Shown here piece by piece: positions 12,221 through 24,755 of a DNA stretch of 64,000 nucleotides (positions within the stretch are counted from its first letter, which is position 1; each line of letters starts with the position of its first letter). The stretch covers positions 15,649,663 to 15,713,662 of the forward strand of contig NC_068976.1 in assembly GCF_016808095.1 (NCBI RefSeq), read 5' to 3'. The DNA comes from Vigna angularis. Its lineage: Eukaryota > Streptophyta > Magnoliopsida > Fabales > Fabaceae. A program made the translations under genes and the position numbers. The notes beneath the pieces were generated by a model. It made no database searches and had not been told where the DNA came from. It was given only the letters and a program-made list of their open reading frames with translations.

Positions 12221-14246
12221 CGATATAATAACACATAGGTGAAAGATTAATTTTTTTTAAAGGTGTAAAAGAAAGAAAAAAGAAAGCTGAAAGACAGTAA
12301 AACTTGGGAAATATTTATTTGAAATAATGGCAGATTTAGGAACTTAAGTATAATTTAATAAATTTACAACTCAGACTCCTTAAAATTATTGGTTTATAAT
12401 CAATTTCAATCAATAATAAAAGACTATTACAAAGAAAAAACTCCCGCGATTTTTCAATAAAAAAATGTTAAAATGGATTATTCGTTAATATGATAATTAA
12501 TTGATATTTAATGTAACAACTATTTTCATTAACTTATGTTGTGTTGCCTTAACTCCTCTAATTATATCACGTTAACTACTAGTATGACTCAGGCCAAACT
12601 TAAAGTTTATGATATTTATAATAAAAAATGTCATTTCTTCACTTTTTAATGGTTCAAATAACATTAATTACTCTTTTATCTAGTACACGGTATATTTTGA
12701 TTATTATGTTTTGTTGGACGAAGAGAATAAAATAAAGTGTGGAAAAGTAAAACAAATTAAAAAGAGATGAAACACAATGAAAATGTATCTGTTAATTAAA
12801 AAATCGTGAAAATGAAGAAATGTTAACATTTTAAAAAACAATAAATTAATTAATTAAAACCAAGTAACTATATCTAAATGAAAATAAAAATGTTAGAAAT
12901 CAAGGAGGAGCAACATCTTTCTCTCACACTTAATTTGTTATGTAAAGGAAAGTTCTTTTCAGATTTTTATATGATTGTTTCTTACTATGATAAAGACAAC
13001 ATAGAAATAATGGTAAATTTGATTATCTTATTTCACAATATGCGTTTCAATATAACTTGATTAATCGACTTTAATGGTATGATCGAGATGTCTCCAACTC
13101 AAAACTAATGAAATCGAGAGAGTTACTCACTTGATGGGAAAGGGACCAAATACAATATTTCCAGGTGAGCCAATTTAATGAACTGACTCTTCAGATTTCA
13201 AACGAGCCAATTTAATGAATTGACTCTTGAGATTTCAAACCGAACCCGGGTGGACGAACGTCGTAGCTACACATAATTCATACAGTCCAGACACAGTGAG
13301 AGTCTAGTATTAAGTTTTACAGGAAAAAGTTAATGATTTTTGGTATGATCATTGACCGTTTGACCACATACAAACCAGAACTAACAGCTAAAAACTGCTA
13401 TTTAAATTGAATAATTTAAAATATGATTAATGTATGATTAAAAAGATAAATTAAATAAAGACTAGTTTAGATAACTAATTACATGAATAGTCTATTCTAA
13501 ATTAAAACCCATATATAAAAGAATAAATAACATACTTTACAAGGAAATTGTTAATATTCATTATTATATAATTTACTGTTATATGGTACATGTGACGTAC
13601 TTGAACATGAGAAGAGTTTGAATACTTATTATTGCTTTTAAATTAAAAATTCATTTTCATACTTATTTTTATATTTAATGATTGAAAATTTCATCTCATT
13701 TCTATGTTTGTACTCGCATTCACACGCTCTTATTTGTTTTCAAATACACTAATTATTTTATAAAAGATAAAAAATATTATCAACACCAAAAAAAATAATC
13801 AAATATGATAAATGATACTCGTTCCCCGATTATCATATACAAATATCAAATAAAACACTAAAAGACAAATGGATAAATGTCAAATAAAAAAAAATAAATA
13901 TAAACCTTAGAAATAAGTTGATAAACTAAGAATTAATGAAAAATTAATATAATATTTTAGATGGCTTAAAAAATTTAAAATATTTTAATGATTAAAAAAA
14001 GATGAATACAAAGACGAAACATACACAAGGATATGTGAGCACTTTATTTATCACAACAATGATTTTATAATTAAAATTACAAATATTATTCAACTATAAA
14101 ATGGTTTTTAATCATTAAAATAAAAATTAATATTAAATTATAAATTAAATTTTTATAATTTTATTATTGGTATTATTTTGTTATATAAACATTTTTTTAT
14201 TATGAGTACTTATTTAATTTTTAAGAAATAATTATTTAAAATAAAA

Positions 14247-14249
<3 letters not shown>
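12221..14249. other. AT-rich intergenic DNA
   Basis: No supported gene. It contains one 37-bp tandem duplication (13167-13240). The 60-residue frame at 12878-13060 is not distinguishable from chance. Confidence 0.5.
13167..13240. repeat. 37-bp direct duplication
   Basis: Copies 13167-13203 and 13204-13240 both begin GAGCCAATTTAATGAA and end GATTTCAAAC, differing at two positions. Confidence 0.9.

Positions 14250-14317
<68 letters not shown>
14250..14317. repeat. (AT)n microsatellite
   Basis: About 34 AT dinucleotides. Fold-back MITE 2 is inserted in the tract, and AT repeats resume at 14860. Confidence 0.95.
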
Positions 14318-14319
<2 letters not shown>

Positions 14320-14859
14320 TTTAATCCTTTTCGACATCCCTATTTATGGACGAATGTCTCAATTGGGTCCTCGTTTTTTAAAGTGTATCAAAATGGTCCC
14401 TAATTTTGAAAATTGATATCAATTGAGTCCTTTCCGTTAAGTTGGCTGGACGGCGTTAAAAAAAATTAATGAGTGGATGCTGAGATGACGAACGAACGCT
14501 CGTCCACCAGCGAACGAACGCTCGTCCACCAGAGAATGAACGCTCGTCCACCAGAGAACGAACGCTCGTCGACCTCTTACTGCTGGACGACCGTTCGTTC
14601 TACACTGGACGACCGTTCGTTCGGTGGTCGACGAGCGTTCGTTCGCTGATGGACGAGCGTTCGTTCGCTGGTGGACGAGCGTTCGTTCGTCATCTCAGCA
14701 TCCACTCATCAATTTTTTTAACGTCGTCCAGCCAACTTAACGGAAAGGACTCAATTGATATCAATTTTCAAAATTAGGGACCATTTTGATACACTTTAGA
14801 AAACGAGGACCCAATTGAGACATTCGTACATAAATAGGGATGTCGAAAAGGATTAAACC
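14318..14859. mobile_element. Fold-back MITE 2, near-palindromic
   Basis: Begins GGTTTAATCCTTTTCGACAT and ends with the inverse. The arms are inverted repeats of about 240 bp around a GACGAACGAACGCTCGTCC array. The inner arm (TTAATGAGTGGATGCTGAGA) matches MITE 1, while the outer arm differs, so they are related subfamilies. Inserted in an (AT)n tract, so the TSD cannot be measured. Non-coding. Confidence 0.85.
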
Positions 14860-14892
<33 letters not shown>

Positions 14893-16234
14893 CATCATGG
14901 TGTTACTTCGTCAATCAACAATGGAGTGATTAAGATTTTAAATTTTAAAATTTAAAAAAAACGATAATATATAATATTCAAATTTTTTCAACTCTAAGAG
15001 ATAAAGATTTTGTACATAAGAGAGTAAGTATACGTTTTAGTATCTTTTTATCGAATATACAAAATTATCTACAAGGTATGAGAGTCGTATATATAATTTA
15101 TATTGTTTGAATAAGGAAAATATAAGACAAATTATTACATATAACTGTTTAAAGGATAATAAAATTGTAGAAACTATAATAAGAGACACTAATCGGGCTT
15201 AATGGGTCGTCTCGCGGTCAATTTAGACTGCGTATGTATTACGTTTAATAGTCTTTCGATCATTTACTGAAACAAAAATGATTCTTTGACACGGTTAAAG
15301 CAAATTACATTCATTTGACACGCGGTGGGACCCGATAATTGTCAACATCATGAAGGATAGCTTGGTCATTTCAGTTTATGGGCTGGTGCTGAGTTGGCTT
15401 ATAAAAAAGTAAATGAAACGTTGTGTTTCACTTGCTGCGTTAGGATCGTGTGTGGGATTTGAAATTTTGAAAGTTGGAGCTAGGGTTAGGATTGAGAGAG
15501 AACGAGAGATAACGAGAGAACGAGAGAGATCGAGGGAGAAAAAAAAAGGAGAACTCCATTGCTGCCACCGGAGGTTGGACGTGATCGGAAAAGTGAGTAC
15601 CAGCGAAGGTGAAGCCGAAGGAAAAGTTCGTACCGGACGTCATCGATGTGGAGCGCGGAAGGTTTGTCCCCTTTCTAATTTCTCCCCTTTGTACCGTTTG
15701 AAGAATATAAAGTATGAGTTTCTTCTTCCTTTCTTCTTTTCTCATAATTTGTCTATCTTTCTTTATATTTTTGGTTTATTTTCGGAAACCCTAGACTAAA
15801 GGGGGAAATGTCGTGAGAGATAAAATTCTGGATTGGGTAAACCTGTAGGATTATTTACTGTCCTTAGTGTTTTTGGGCTTGCTTTGCTTATTTGCAAAAG
15901 GGAATATTGCAATAAATGGATAAAGTGTGAGATGATTAGAAGAAATGGAAAAAGGGTAGTGGCGATGGAGAGCTAGAGAGTGAAAAAGTTGCAAAATGGC
16001 ACCCACCCAGCACGGTTTAACTGCTCAGCAGCAGCACGAAATGCAACGCAAACGTTTCTAACTACTCAGTGATAAATTTGCTTTGGAATCCATCACATAT
16101 ATTTTATTTCTATCACTACTAGGTTGCCCTTTCTTGGTCGGTTGTATTAGCATTGTGCATTGTGCCCTCTTTGCCCCTAGATATATTGCGTGATTAATTG
16201 TTTTGCATGTATTACCGTATGACAATTGATGCAG

Positions 16235-18191
16235 GAGTTAGATTTGACAAATGTTCGTGAACTTGAAGATTGCATGTATTACCCTATGACAAATGTATGT
16301 ATTCCCTTCCAGAGAGTATTTAATGCTTTCCTACTATCCACACAATCATTATTACCACTATTTTATTTTTTATCTTGTGTTTTTGTAGAATGTTTGATAT
16401 AATTACGTTAATAAATTGGTTGGTTGAAAAGATATTTGATGAATGACAGAGAAGATTTTTAATTTTCTAGCTTTTATGGCTTGAAGTCTAACTTGTTTAT
16501 TTGATGGACATTCAGTACAAACCACAGAGATAGTTGGAAGAGTCATTATGGAGAAACATGTTTGAATACACATGATGATTTATTATGTTTTTAAAATTAA
16601 TTTGGTGAAATGCTTTGTCTGACTTATTCAATTGTATACTTTGATGTATAGGTTTATGTACGACATTCATGCAGGACAAAATACTTGGCACATGTGAACA
16701 CATTATTAACAAATGTGCAAAAGACATTGATACAAACAACTCCTTTTGCATGGCTATTGTCCATTGATGTGGATGCCAAAATGAGTAGGACACTACTTTT
16801 AGAATTGTGTAGTAGATGGTCAGAGAGGAGGGGCGGGTTTGAAGTTAGGTCTGTCTTTATTCCATTCACCAAGTTAGACCTTTGTTTAGGTTTAGGGGTT
16901 AGGGTTAATGGCGTTGTTTAAAGATGAAGTTGATTGTCATACTAGGAGATTGTTTGACACAATTGATGTAAGTGTTCATAATGTTTATGAAGAAATTCAA
17001 AAGCATATAAAAGGGGATGAAGTAAGTGATGTTTGTAGATTATATTTATTGTTAGGGTTGAGTGAGTTTTTCTTCCCAAATAGAGGTGGAAAAGTTCACT
17101 TAGGTTTATTTGAATTATTAGATGATTTATCCTGTATTGGAAAATATAACTGGGGGCGTGTTATTTATGAGTATTTGGTTTCTAGTTTGTGTGATGCTGC
17201 ATTGTGTGTGGGAAAGAGACAAAACAGATCACACTGTCATGTGGTTGGTTGTGTATTTGCATTACAGGTATATTTTGATGTTAGTTACAAAAGTTATTGT
17301 GTTATAACTTACAATTGTAACTTTTTTGAAATTGAAGTTTGTATGTAACAGATCTGGGCAATGGAACATGTTTTATTTGGTCAGAAGAAGTTGGTTAAAA
17401 CAAATAGTTGTTTACCTAGAATCCTTCATTGGATACATGTTAAAGTTGGTGAAGCAGAAATTGAGAAAGCCTTCCTGTGTAATGAAGTGAGATTAAATTA
17501 ATATGTGTTATACCAATTGGATGTTTTGTAATTTGTATTGATTTTAATATGTTTTTTGTGGTTATTTTGTTTTGTATAGGTGATTACCGAGGTATATGTA
17601 AGCAATGAAGAGATGTGTACTGAAATAGTCAAAGAAGGCTTAGATGGTCATCATAATGCTGGATTGAAGGAGAACTTGCAAAGGCGATCTATGGCTGATA
17701 TTGTGGCAGAAAATGAAGCTTTGGTTGCTATCATTGTTGACCAAGAGGCATCCATTGGCAAGCTGGAGAAAATGGTTGACAACCTGTCAATGTTTGTTGC
17801 ACAAAAGCGGCAACATGTTGATGATGTTACGAATTCAAATTCGAATAAAAAGTGTGACATGTTAGTTCATGAATTTGGGACCAGTAGTTCACAGGAACAT
17901 TATGAGGTAGTAGTATCATCTATTGGGAAGTCAAATTCAAAGAAAGAGTCAGAGATTGAAGGTGATCGTGTGGAGAAGTCCAATTCTGAGAATGTTTTTG
18001 ATGTTACACCTGCTGTTGGAAAAAGTTTCAATGAAAATGGTGGTGATGTTTTAGGTCATGCAGAGATGGATATTGAAAAATCTGACATGTACACGCGTTT
18101 AAAAGCTCAACCTAGGAAGCGTGTTAGAAGTGTTCTTCTGAAAACCCCTTGGACAAGATTAGATAGGACAAATCATAGGCGCATTGTATAG
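16235..18191 (+). pseudogene. Plant-mobile-domain (PMD/DUF1985-like) gene, frameshifted
   Basis: Exons read as 16235-16288 (ending PMTN), about 16676-17267, 17352-17486 and 17580-18191, with GT/AG borders and consistent phase for the last three. The central exon has PFAWLLSIDVDAKMSRTLLL, a SRW segment and CRLYLLLGLSEFFFPN. The next begins IWAMEH and the last has a coiled coil and a basic end (RKRVRSVLLKTPWTRLDR). This matches the N-terminal half of the Ulp1-type protein encoded at 52276-55015, but no protease domain follows. The frame is lost around 16905-16925, where one frame stops (GVV*) and the homologous sequence resumes in another (FKDEVD). A possible 5'UTR exon lies at 15413-15661. Such genes are typical transposon cargo; function unknown. 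Confidence 0.7.
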
Positions 18192-18495
18192 TTTATGAAC
18201 TTGTTTATGTTACAATATTAGGTTGAAATGATAAATATTGTTACCAAACTGAAATGTTATTTTGAATTATGTTAACTGTTGTATTTTTTGATGAATAGAT
18301 GTTGAATATATGAAGCATTTGTAATTGTTATTGAGATGTTATTTTTCCTGGTTGATTGAATTTGATTTGGGAATACATAACTTTTTATGTTGTTTTTGTT
18401 GATAAGGGCAATTGAATTAACCATGTGCTTCATTAGAGATAAGCAATAACTCAAACAGTTTTGTAGTCAACACTGTAGATTAGTAGATTTTTTGC

Positions 18496-19120
18496 TGCAG
18501 TACGTGGTTATTTGTTTGAAAAGTTGTGGTTGGTTGTAACAGATATTATGTACAAGAATAAAATGATATCAATGATTTCAAGTGGTTTGATAGCAACAGT
18601 TGACTAAGAAGTTAATGTGGTTCCCAATATTTTGGTACCAGGAATGGTATTATGCAGAATAATAATTTGGTCATTTTAAATGGTCAGCCTTTTTGCAGCA
18701 GTTAGTGGTTATTTGTTTGAAAAGTTGTGGTTGGTTGTAACAGATATTATGTACAAGAATAAAATGATATCACTGATTTCAAGGGGTTTGATAGCAACAG
18801 TTGACTAAGAAGTTAATGTGGTTCCCAATATTTTGGTACCAGGAATGGTATTATGCAGAATAATAATTTGGTCATTTTAAATGGTCAGCCTTTTTGCAGC
18901 AGTTAGTGGTTATTTGATTGAAAACTTGTGGTTGGTCCTCACACATATTTCGTTCAACAATAAATTTATCAACCTCATTTCAATGCGTTTGATATTAAGG
19001 TTTGATGAAGTAGTTAATGTGCATCGCGTCATATGGTCAAATGGAGTGGTATTTGGCAGAATAGTTATTTGATCATTTTAACTGGTTTGATTATTTTGGT
19101 TCAGTAAGTGGTTATTGACG
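18496..19120 (+). repeat. About 200-bp tandem repeats, three copies, with GCAGTNRGTGGTTAT
   Basis: Copies start near 18496, 18697 and 18899. The first two are almost identical (both contain GGTTGTAACAGATATTATGT and GTTCCCAATATTTTGGTACC) and the third is diverged. Each begins with a TGCAG...GTGGTTAT word, and a further one lies at 19100. The array occupies the gap between the convergent PMD and transposase genes. Confidence 0.9.
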
Positions 19121-19320
19121 TACAATTTTCTGGTTAGTTTTCTCAGACATTTTGTACAAAAGCAGAATACTTGAAATCGATATCACTAGCAAAGTATAAA
19201 TAGAACATTTGTGTGCAATGATTGTAAATATGTTGTTCACCACATATTTCAAATGACATCACCCAAAAAATGTAACAACATACATGTCAGGAATTGAATC
19301 GTAAATGTGAATATTGTATT

Positions 19321-19966
19321 TCAAAATACATTGTCAATATTAGTTGTGGACGACTGTGTGTTTTGCATGTCATTGTGTAATGATGTCAGCAGTGACATGA
19401 ACCCAGTGGATTGCACACCTGATACCTGCATGACAGAACAAGAGTATAAAATGCCATCTAAATATATGCAGGACTTACTAAATGTGAAATCAATAAATTA
19501 TAAAATCAGAATTGAATCTTACCGGTCCAATTGAGTTGGATGTTGTGTAATGTGTGTTGACTGTGACATCACTGTTGTTTCTCAATGTTGTATATGGTAC
19601 GTCCGTCATTGTGTCCTTTATGAGTAGTCGATATGAAGTTAGTTTAACTTGCATTAGTTTGGGAATTTTTACATAACAAAATGATTATTGCAACTAAACA
19701 CAGTAAAAATTAATAACATAATTACTTACACCAATAGCATTGGATGTTTGATTAGTGCCTTTTGTTGATGGTTTCTTTCTTTTGATTGTCTCAGTTGTTG
19801 ACTTCAACCTTCTTGTCTTAGGTCGACCCTTTCGCTTCACACTTTTGGGGCTTTGGATTTGAGTAGTGTTTGTAGTGGTGTCTACATCATGGACTATGTT
19901 ACTATCATACAGGTGTTCTTCTTGTATGTGGCTATTGTTGTCGACGTATGGTGAAGATGAAATTTG
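19321..19966 (-). pseudogene. C-terminal remnant of FAR1/MULE transposase
   Basis: This part continues the transposase at 26519-28470; the two were adjacent before the Athila insertion. Just left of the insertion the minus strand encodes a basic tail (QSPKSVKRKGRPKTRRLK) of the kind that ends FAR1-related proteins. A GTAAGT donor follows at 19729. A final exon with TGFMSLLTSLHNDM ends in a stop at 19321-19323, resembling usual FAR1-family C-termini. The exon between these, about 19534-19600, is uncertain in phase. Confidence 0.65.
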
Positions 19967-19971
19967 TAGGT

Positions 19972-21812
19972 TGATGACCCAAAACTTGTTAGCCGTTGCT
20001 AGGACTCGGGTTCAATCCCCAAATCCCCGGCAACGGCGCCAAAAACTTGTTAGTCCAAAAACTTGTTGGGCTCGATTTCGGCAAGCGTACCGAATCGTTC
20101 AAGTAATAAACCGGTAAGACCGGGTATCGTTTTCCCAAGAGACTCGTAATACTAGAGAATTGTGCGATTAACAACTCATATAGACTCAAGAACATAACAT
20201 CAATTTACAGAACAAGTGCAGAAACATAAATTCACACATAATTACAAGGTTGGACTTTGGTATTGAAGGCACTTGGAAATGAAAAAGACTAGAAATGGTA
20301 AGAAATGACATTGCTAAGGCTAGTTTTCACCAATGCACTCTTGTGTATAACCAATTTTATCTCCTCTCTATCAATTTACTAAAGTCAATCCACTAAAACA
20401 CTCTAGCCCTAATTCCTTAGGTGAAAGGCCTAGGTTTTCCTTATCAAACCCCAATTCCTTGGCAATCTAACAAGCAAAACCCGCATTAAAGAGCTGGGAT
20501 CTAAGACAACATGTGAATCATCTTCCATTCCTAGAATCAATGACCCACAAGGATTCTTATTTCAGTTCAAGATTTCATCTTACGTTCGCATAATCCATAA
20601 AACCCCAAAATCAAGTCATGAACGTTCCCATTACATGCAAGCTTTAAGATCGGAAACAAGAATACTAGCAATTGATAGAAAAGGCATATATATATTCAAA
20701 TCATTCAACAATTACACAAGAATTCAAAGGCTACAACTAATCCCAACAAGATGGGTTTGGTTCTCCAATTCCATGGAGAACCCTAAAGCTTACAAAATGG
20801 CCATGGAAGAAGATGAAGAACCTAAGAGGAAGAAGGGAGTGTTCCCACAAACCCTAGCAGCCCTCCAAGCTCTCTTCTGAGTGAAATCGCGCCTCCAAAG
20901 AACCAAAGACCGTTTCCCCTTCGCGTTTTAGGGTTAAATAGACTTTGTATGCCACATTAGTAAAAATCGCGCCCGGCGCCCTCTGTCAGTCGCGCCCGGG
21001 CGCGAGGCTCTCGCAAAAAGTCGAAAACTCGCGAAAAGTCGCGCCCGGCGCCCTCTCTGTTTCGCGCCCGGGCGCGAGCCTCTCGCAAAAAGTCGCGCCC
21101 GGCGCCCCGTCACGCCCGGCGCGGACCATCTGGAAAAATTAAAATCTGACGAGCGTCCTCTTCTCTGGCCTGGACGAGCGTCCTATATCTTGGACGAGCG
21201 TCTATATCTTGGACGAGCGTCCTCTTAGGACGAGCGTCCTCTTAGCTCCTCGACGAGCGTCCACTCTGCTAGCTGGACGAACGTCCAATTCTGCTCTGGA
21301 CGAGCGTCCTCTGCTCTCTTCGCTGGACGAGCGTCCTGCCTGGCTGGACGAGCGTCCACTGCGTGTCTCCACTTTGGACGAGCGTCCGCTCTTCTGCCTT
21401 CTGGACGAGCGTCCGCTCTTCTGCCTTCTGGACGAGCGTCCGCTCTTCTGCCTTCTGGACGAGCGTCCGCTCTTCCTGGGACGAGCGTTCTCTATCCTGG
21501 CTTTTGGACGAGCGTCCTAGTCTTGTCTGGACGAACGTCCTCCATGAGCTCCTGGCCGAGCGTGCTCTTAGCTGCTGATGGCATTTCTGCGTGCTAACTT
21601 CTTGGTTCAGTTCTATACATTGTTGGAGACTCTTCCAAGCTCATTTTTAGCTACAAAATAAGGGATTATTATGAAAGTATATCAAAGTAGCCAAAAACAC
21701 AATTATTCAGAAAACAAGACAAAAGAAGAGGATTTAACAAGTTATAAGTTAGAAAGGAGTTGATTTTGCCACTAAAATGATGCTTAAAATATGGTAAAAT
21801 TTAGCATTATCA
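19972..21812 (-). repeat. Athila 3' LTR (element orientation minus)
   Basis: Begins TGATGACCCAAAACTTG and ends TTTAGCATTATCA. Near its left end is a tRNA-Asp-like stretch (about 20000-20043) ending CGGCAACGGCGCCA. It then shares the body with the other LTR, including GCGCCCGG(G)CGC repeats (20970-21130) and a GACGAGCGTCC array (21150-21565). It is 83 bp longer than its partner through extra array units and 17 bases at the left end. Confidence 0.85.
21150..21565. repeat. GGACGAGCGTCC array in Athila LTR
   Basis: About 18 units of CTGGACGAGCGTCC with 10-25 base spacers rich in TCTGC, including three identical copies spaced 26 bp at 21385-21460. Overlapping ORFs translate the repeat only. Confidence 0.9.
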
Positions 21813-21826
21813 AATACCCCCAAATT
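21813..21826 (-). other. Polypurine tract of Athila element
   Basis: The minus strand reads AATTTGGGGGTATT directly before the LTR terminus TGATAATGC. Its position and purine richness fit plus-strand priming. Confidence 0.7.
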
Positions 21827-24731
21827 ACAACTTTGCTTGTCCTCAAGCAAAAGTACTTCTCCTAGCAAACAATTCAATCACAATGGTCTAGCAACTCAAG
21901 CATAGTTTCAATCAAATAAACAAAATCAATCATGCTTGCTCAACTTATAAATCACATTCAAGAGACAATATAGTCTTAGCAAGCTAAACTTCAATCATGG
22001 TGCTAACAGTTCAAAATCACATGATAGATGCAATTGATAGATCAACAAACATGGCAAGTTGTTTTCAATGAGTGCATGGAACCAATCCTCACCAAAGAAA
22101 GTGTTTCACTCAAGCACAATGGTGTATAAGGATGGATGTCTAACTCTCAAATATCACAATGTTACACAAATCAACTTTGCCTTTTGTTTCAACAATATCA
22201 AACACATTAACAAGCAAGTTACATCACAAGGACTTTTTGAAGCTTGTATTGTGGCTGGGCTAAGAAGAAAAATTGGTTTTTCTGGACAACAAAGTACCTT
22301 GAGCCAAGAGATCAAACACTTTGATTCATGATGTATCATAGTCTCTTTTTTTTGCTCCAAAATTGAATAAACCACTCTCAACTTATTTCCCAACTCTTTT
22401 TCATTGAATTCATGTTTTTGTCTTTCTTCTTCTTTCTTCTTTTTCTTTCTTTTTAACTCTACTTATTGTTTTCTCAATGCTCTCCTTTTGATAAGAACTC
22501 CCCCAAACTTAGACCATTCTCCTCACTCTAACATATATGTTCATCTCAACTCAAGGTAAGGAGGTTAGGGATTTTTCAATAAGCTTAAGGTTTCAGGAAT
22601 GAGAAAGTTTTCGTTTTAAGGTTCAAAGGTTTAGCATTGGCTTTTAGGCTCAAAATGTAGAAGAGGTGGAAGAACAAGATGGCCTTGATCATTTGTAACA
22701 TGCAAGTAACTAGTTCAAATAGAGAAACTTAGGCAAAATCAACTGTGATTCCAAAGTAATAACATTCAGCAATAAACTCTGAGGCACAACATCTCACAGG
22801 TTTACACAGGGTTCCAAAATTTGATAAACATCATGCCAAGAATATTGATCACAATTAAAAACAAGCATCTATCTAAACAGATACAAGCAACCACAATTTT
22901 TGTTCAACAAGCTCAACCACATAATCTCAATCAGATTTTCAAAACAATTCTCATGGATAAAGAGCAAGCACAACAGATTTGTATTCAATTCAAGCATAAC
23001 AAATGATTCACTCAAATCACCAGACCAATTGCACAAGAACTATCCACAAGGCAAGTCAAAAAAGAAATCAAAAACACAAATACTAAAAGTAAATAAAACT
23101 TGAAATTAAAACGGAAAAACCGATTAAAATGGACTCTTTGCATCTCCAGCAGTGTAGGACACTAGCTTCACTTTCATCTGAAACATCTTCCTCCAACAGT
23201 AGAGTATACTCCGCAACTGCTCCACCTCCCCCATCAGTAGGGGCCTGACCCCCAGGCCATGCTACACGAGCATCAAAATCTTCAAGTCACAGGGTGTTCA
23301 ACTCACGCATGCCTCAAAGGATGACCACTGGTGATTTTAACTCTTTAATTCCTAAGGAAGATCTTATCCTGTAACAGGAAAGCTCAAAGCAAACTTAGTA
23401 TCCCATAGTCAATTGAAGAGAAAGAATCCATAAACACACTAAAAGAAATCTGCAAAAGAAAGCAGCAAAACAATCAAAAACAAAAAAAAAACAAGCAAAA
23501 AATTTTTGTGCTTAAACCAGTGCTGCTGGGGCCGGGCGCCTACCGAGCAGGAGGCGCCGGGCGTGAACCGAGCCAGGTGCTACTTGAGCCGGGCACCTGC
23601 TGAGCAGAGGTCTGCTTGAGCCGGGCGCCAACTAAGCCAGGTGCTGCTTGCGCCGGGCGCCTATTGATCAGGAGGCGCCGGGCGTGAATTATGCAGAAAA
23701 CTGCAGAATTCTGCAGTTTTCGAAATTAAGCTTCCCAACTTGTGATTTTTGGTATATGACCCTTATTCACACTCAAATCAATCCAGAATATCATGTTTTC
23801 ATCATTGAAACTTGTCTAAACTATAAGGAATGAAATTGAATGCATGAATGGGTGAATTGAATGCCATTTCCAAAGCTTTTTACTCTACAACTCAAAACTG
23901 CACTTATGCATCCAAATCATATTTAAGCACTTAAGATCACACCAAAACATCCTAGAGCAACCTGTAACATGTCATAACAGATTTAAGCACTTGAAAACAC
24001 ACCAAACAAACCACAAAAACACATTACAACTCAAAAATCACAACAATTCAAAACTACACAAACATGCAAAACATAAGCTACTAATGCACATAACACAAAA
24101 ATCATACAAACACAAGTAAAAAGGGTAAGAAAACTGGGTTGCCTCCCAAAAGCGCTTGTTTAATGTCATTAGCTTGACGGATTACTCAATGAAGTGCAAA
24201 CTTTGTTGTTGGTGTGCTCCTTTCACCAACTCCTCTTGAACCACATTCTAGCCACCAAATCAACTCTCACAGCCTGAATTCTTCTTTTTAGCCCTTCCGC
24301 TACCTTGACATCTTTAAATACTCAATCCTCTTGATCAACTTTGGCTTGCTAGGCTTGAGTTCCTTGTCTCTCATCAAAGGGTGGTGGTGACTAGTCTTTC
24401 TCTTTTCCTTCTCCCTTTCTTCTTCATCTTTCACTTACCACTTGGAGCATCTTCAAGGGAGAAGAATTTGGGGCAGCTTGTGATGCTCAACATAGTTGTC
24501 TCCATGTGTCCTATAATTTCCTTCAATCTCAGGGTCTTCATGATGCTTTTGAGGCTTCAGTCCTCCATGTATGAACATCTCCCTGCATATACACTTAGAC
24601 ACAACTAGGCTAAAGCCACAAATTAGCCCAAGTAAAATTGAAAATCTATTTACAACAAAAAAGTTAGTTCTATATACAAAATCAAGTCTACATAAGTTAG
24701 AAACCTCACAAAAGTCTAGTATTGACACGAG
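21827..24731 (-). other. Non-coding internal region of the Athila derivative
   Basis: No retroviral protein domain was seen on either strand. CAAGCAAAG and CCTCAAGC-type words near 21840 resemble the 3' untranslated part of legume Athila elements. GC-rich CCGGGCGCC repeats occur at 23525-23690. ORFs such as 22059-22331 have no recognisable content. Confidence 0.6.
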
Positions 24732-24749
24732 TCCCCGGCAACGGCGCCA
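24732..24749 (-). other. Primer-binding site, tRNA-Asp type
   Basis: The minus strand reads TGGCGCCGTTGCCGGGGA six bases from the LTR end, the primer site well known from Athila-lineage elements. A second copy of the same 18 bases lies 63 bases away, inside the LTR at 24795-24812. Confidence 0.9.
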
Positions 24750-24755
24750 AAAACT

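Noticed and set aside
20008..20040. tRNA-Asp gene candidate
   Set aside because: Only the T-arm and acceptor part is present, with an 8-bp duplication and no D-arm or intact anticodon stem. It is better explained as a primer-derived relic in an LTR.
21209..21578. ORFs rich in LDERPL and GRAS words; same at 25926-26297 and 51091-51564
   Set aside because: Translations of GGACGAGCGTCC arrays in all frames.
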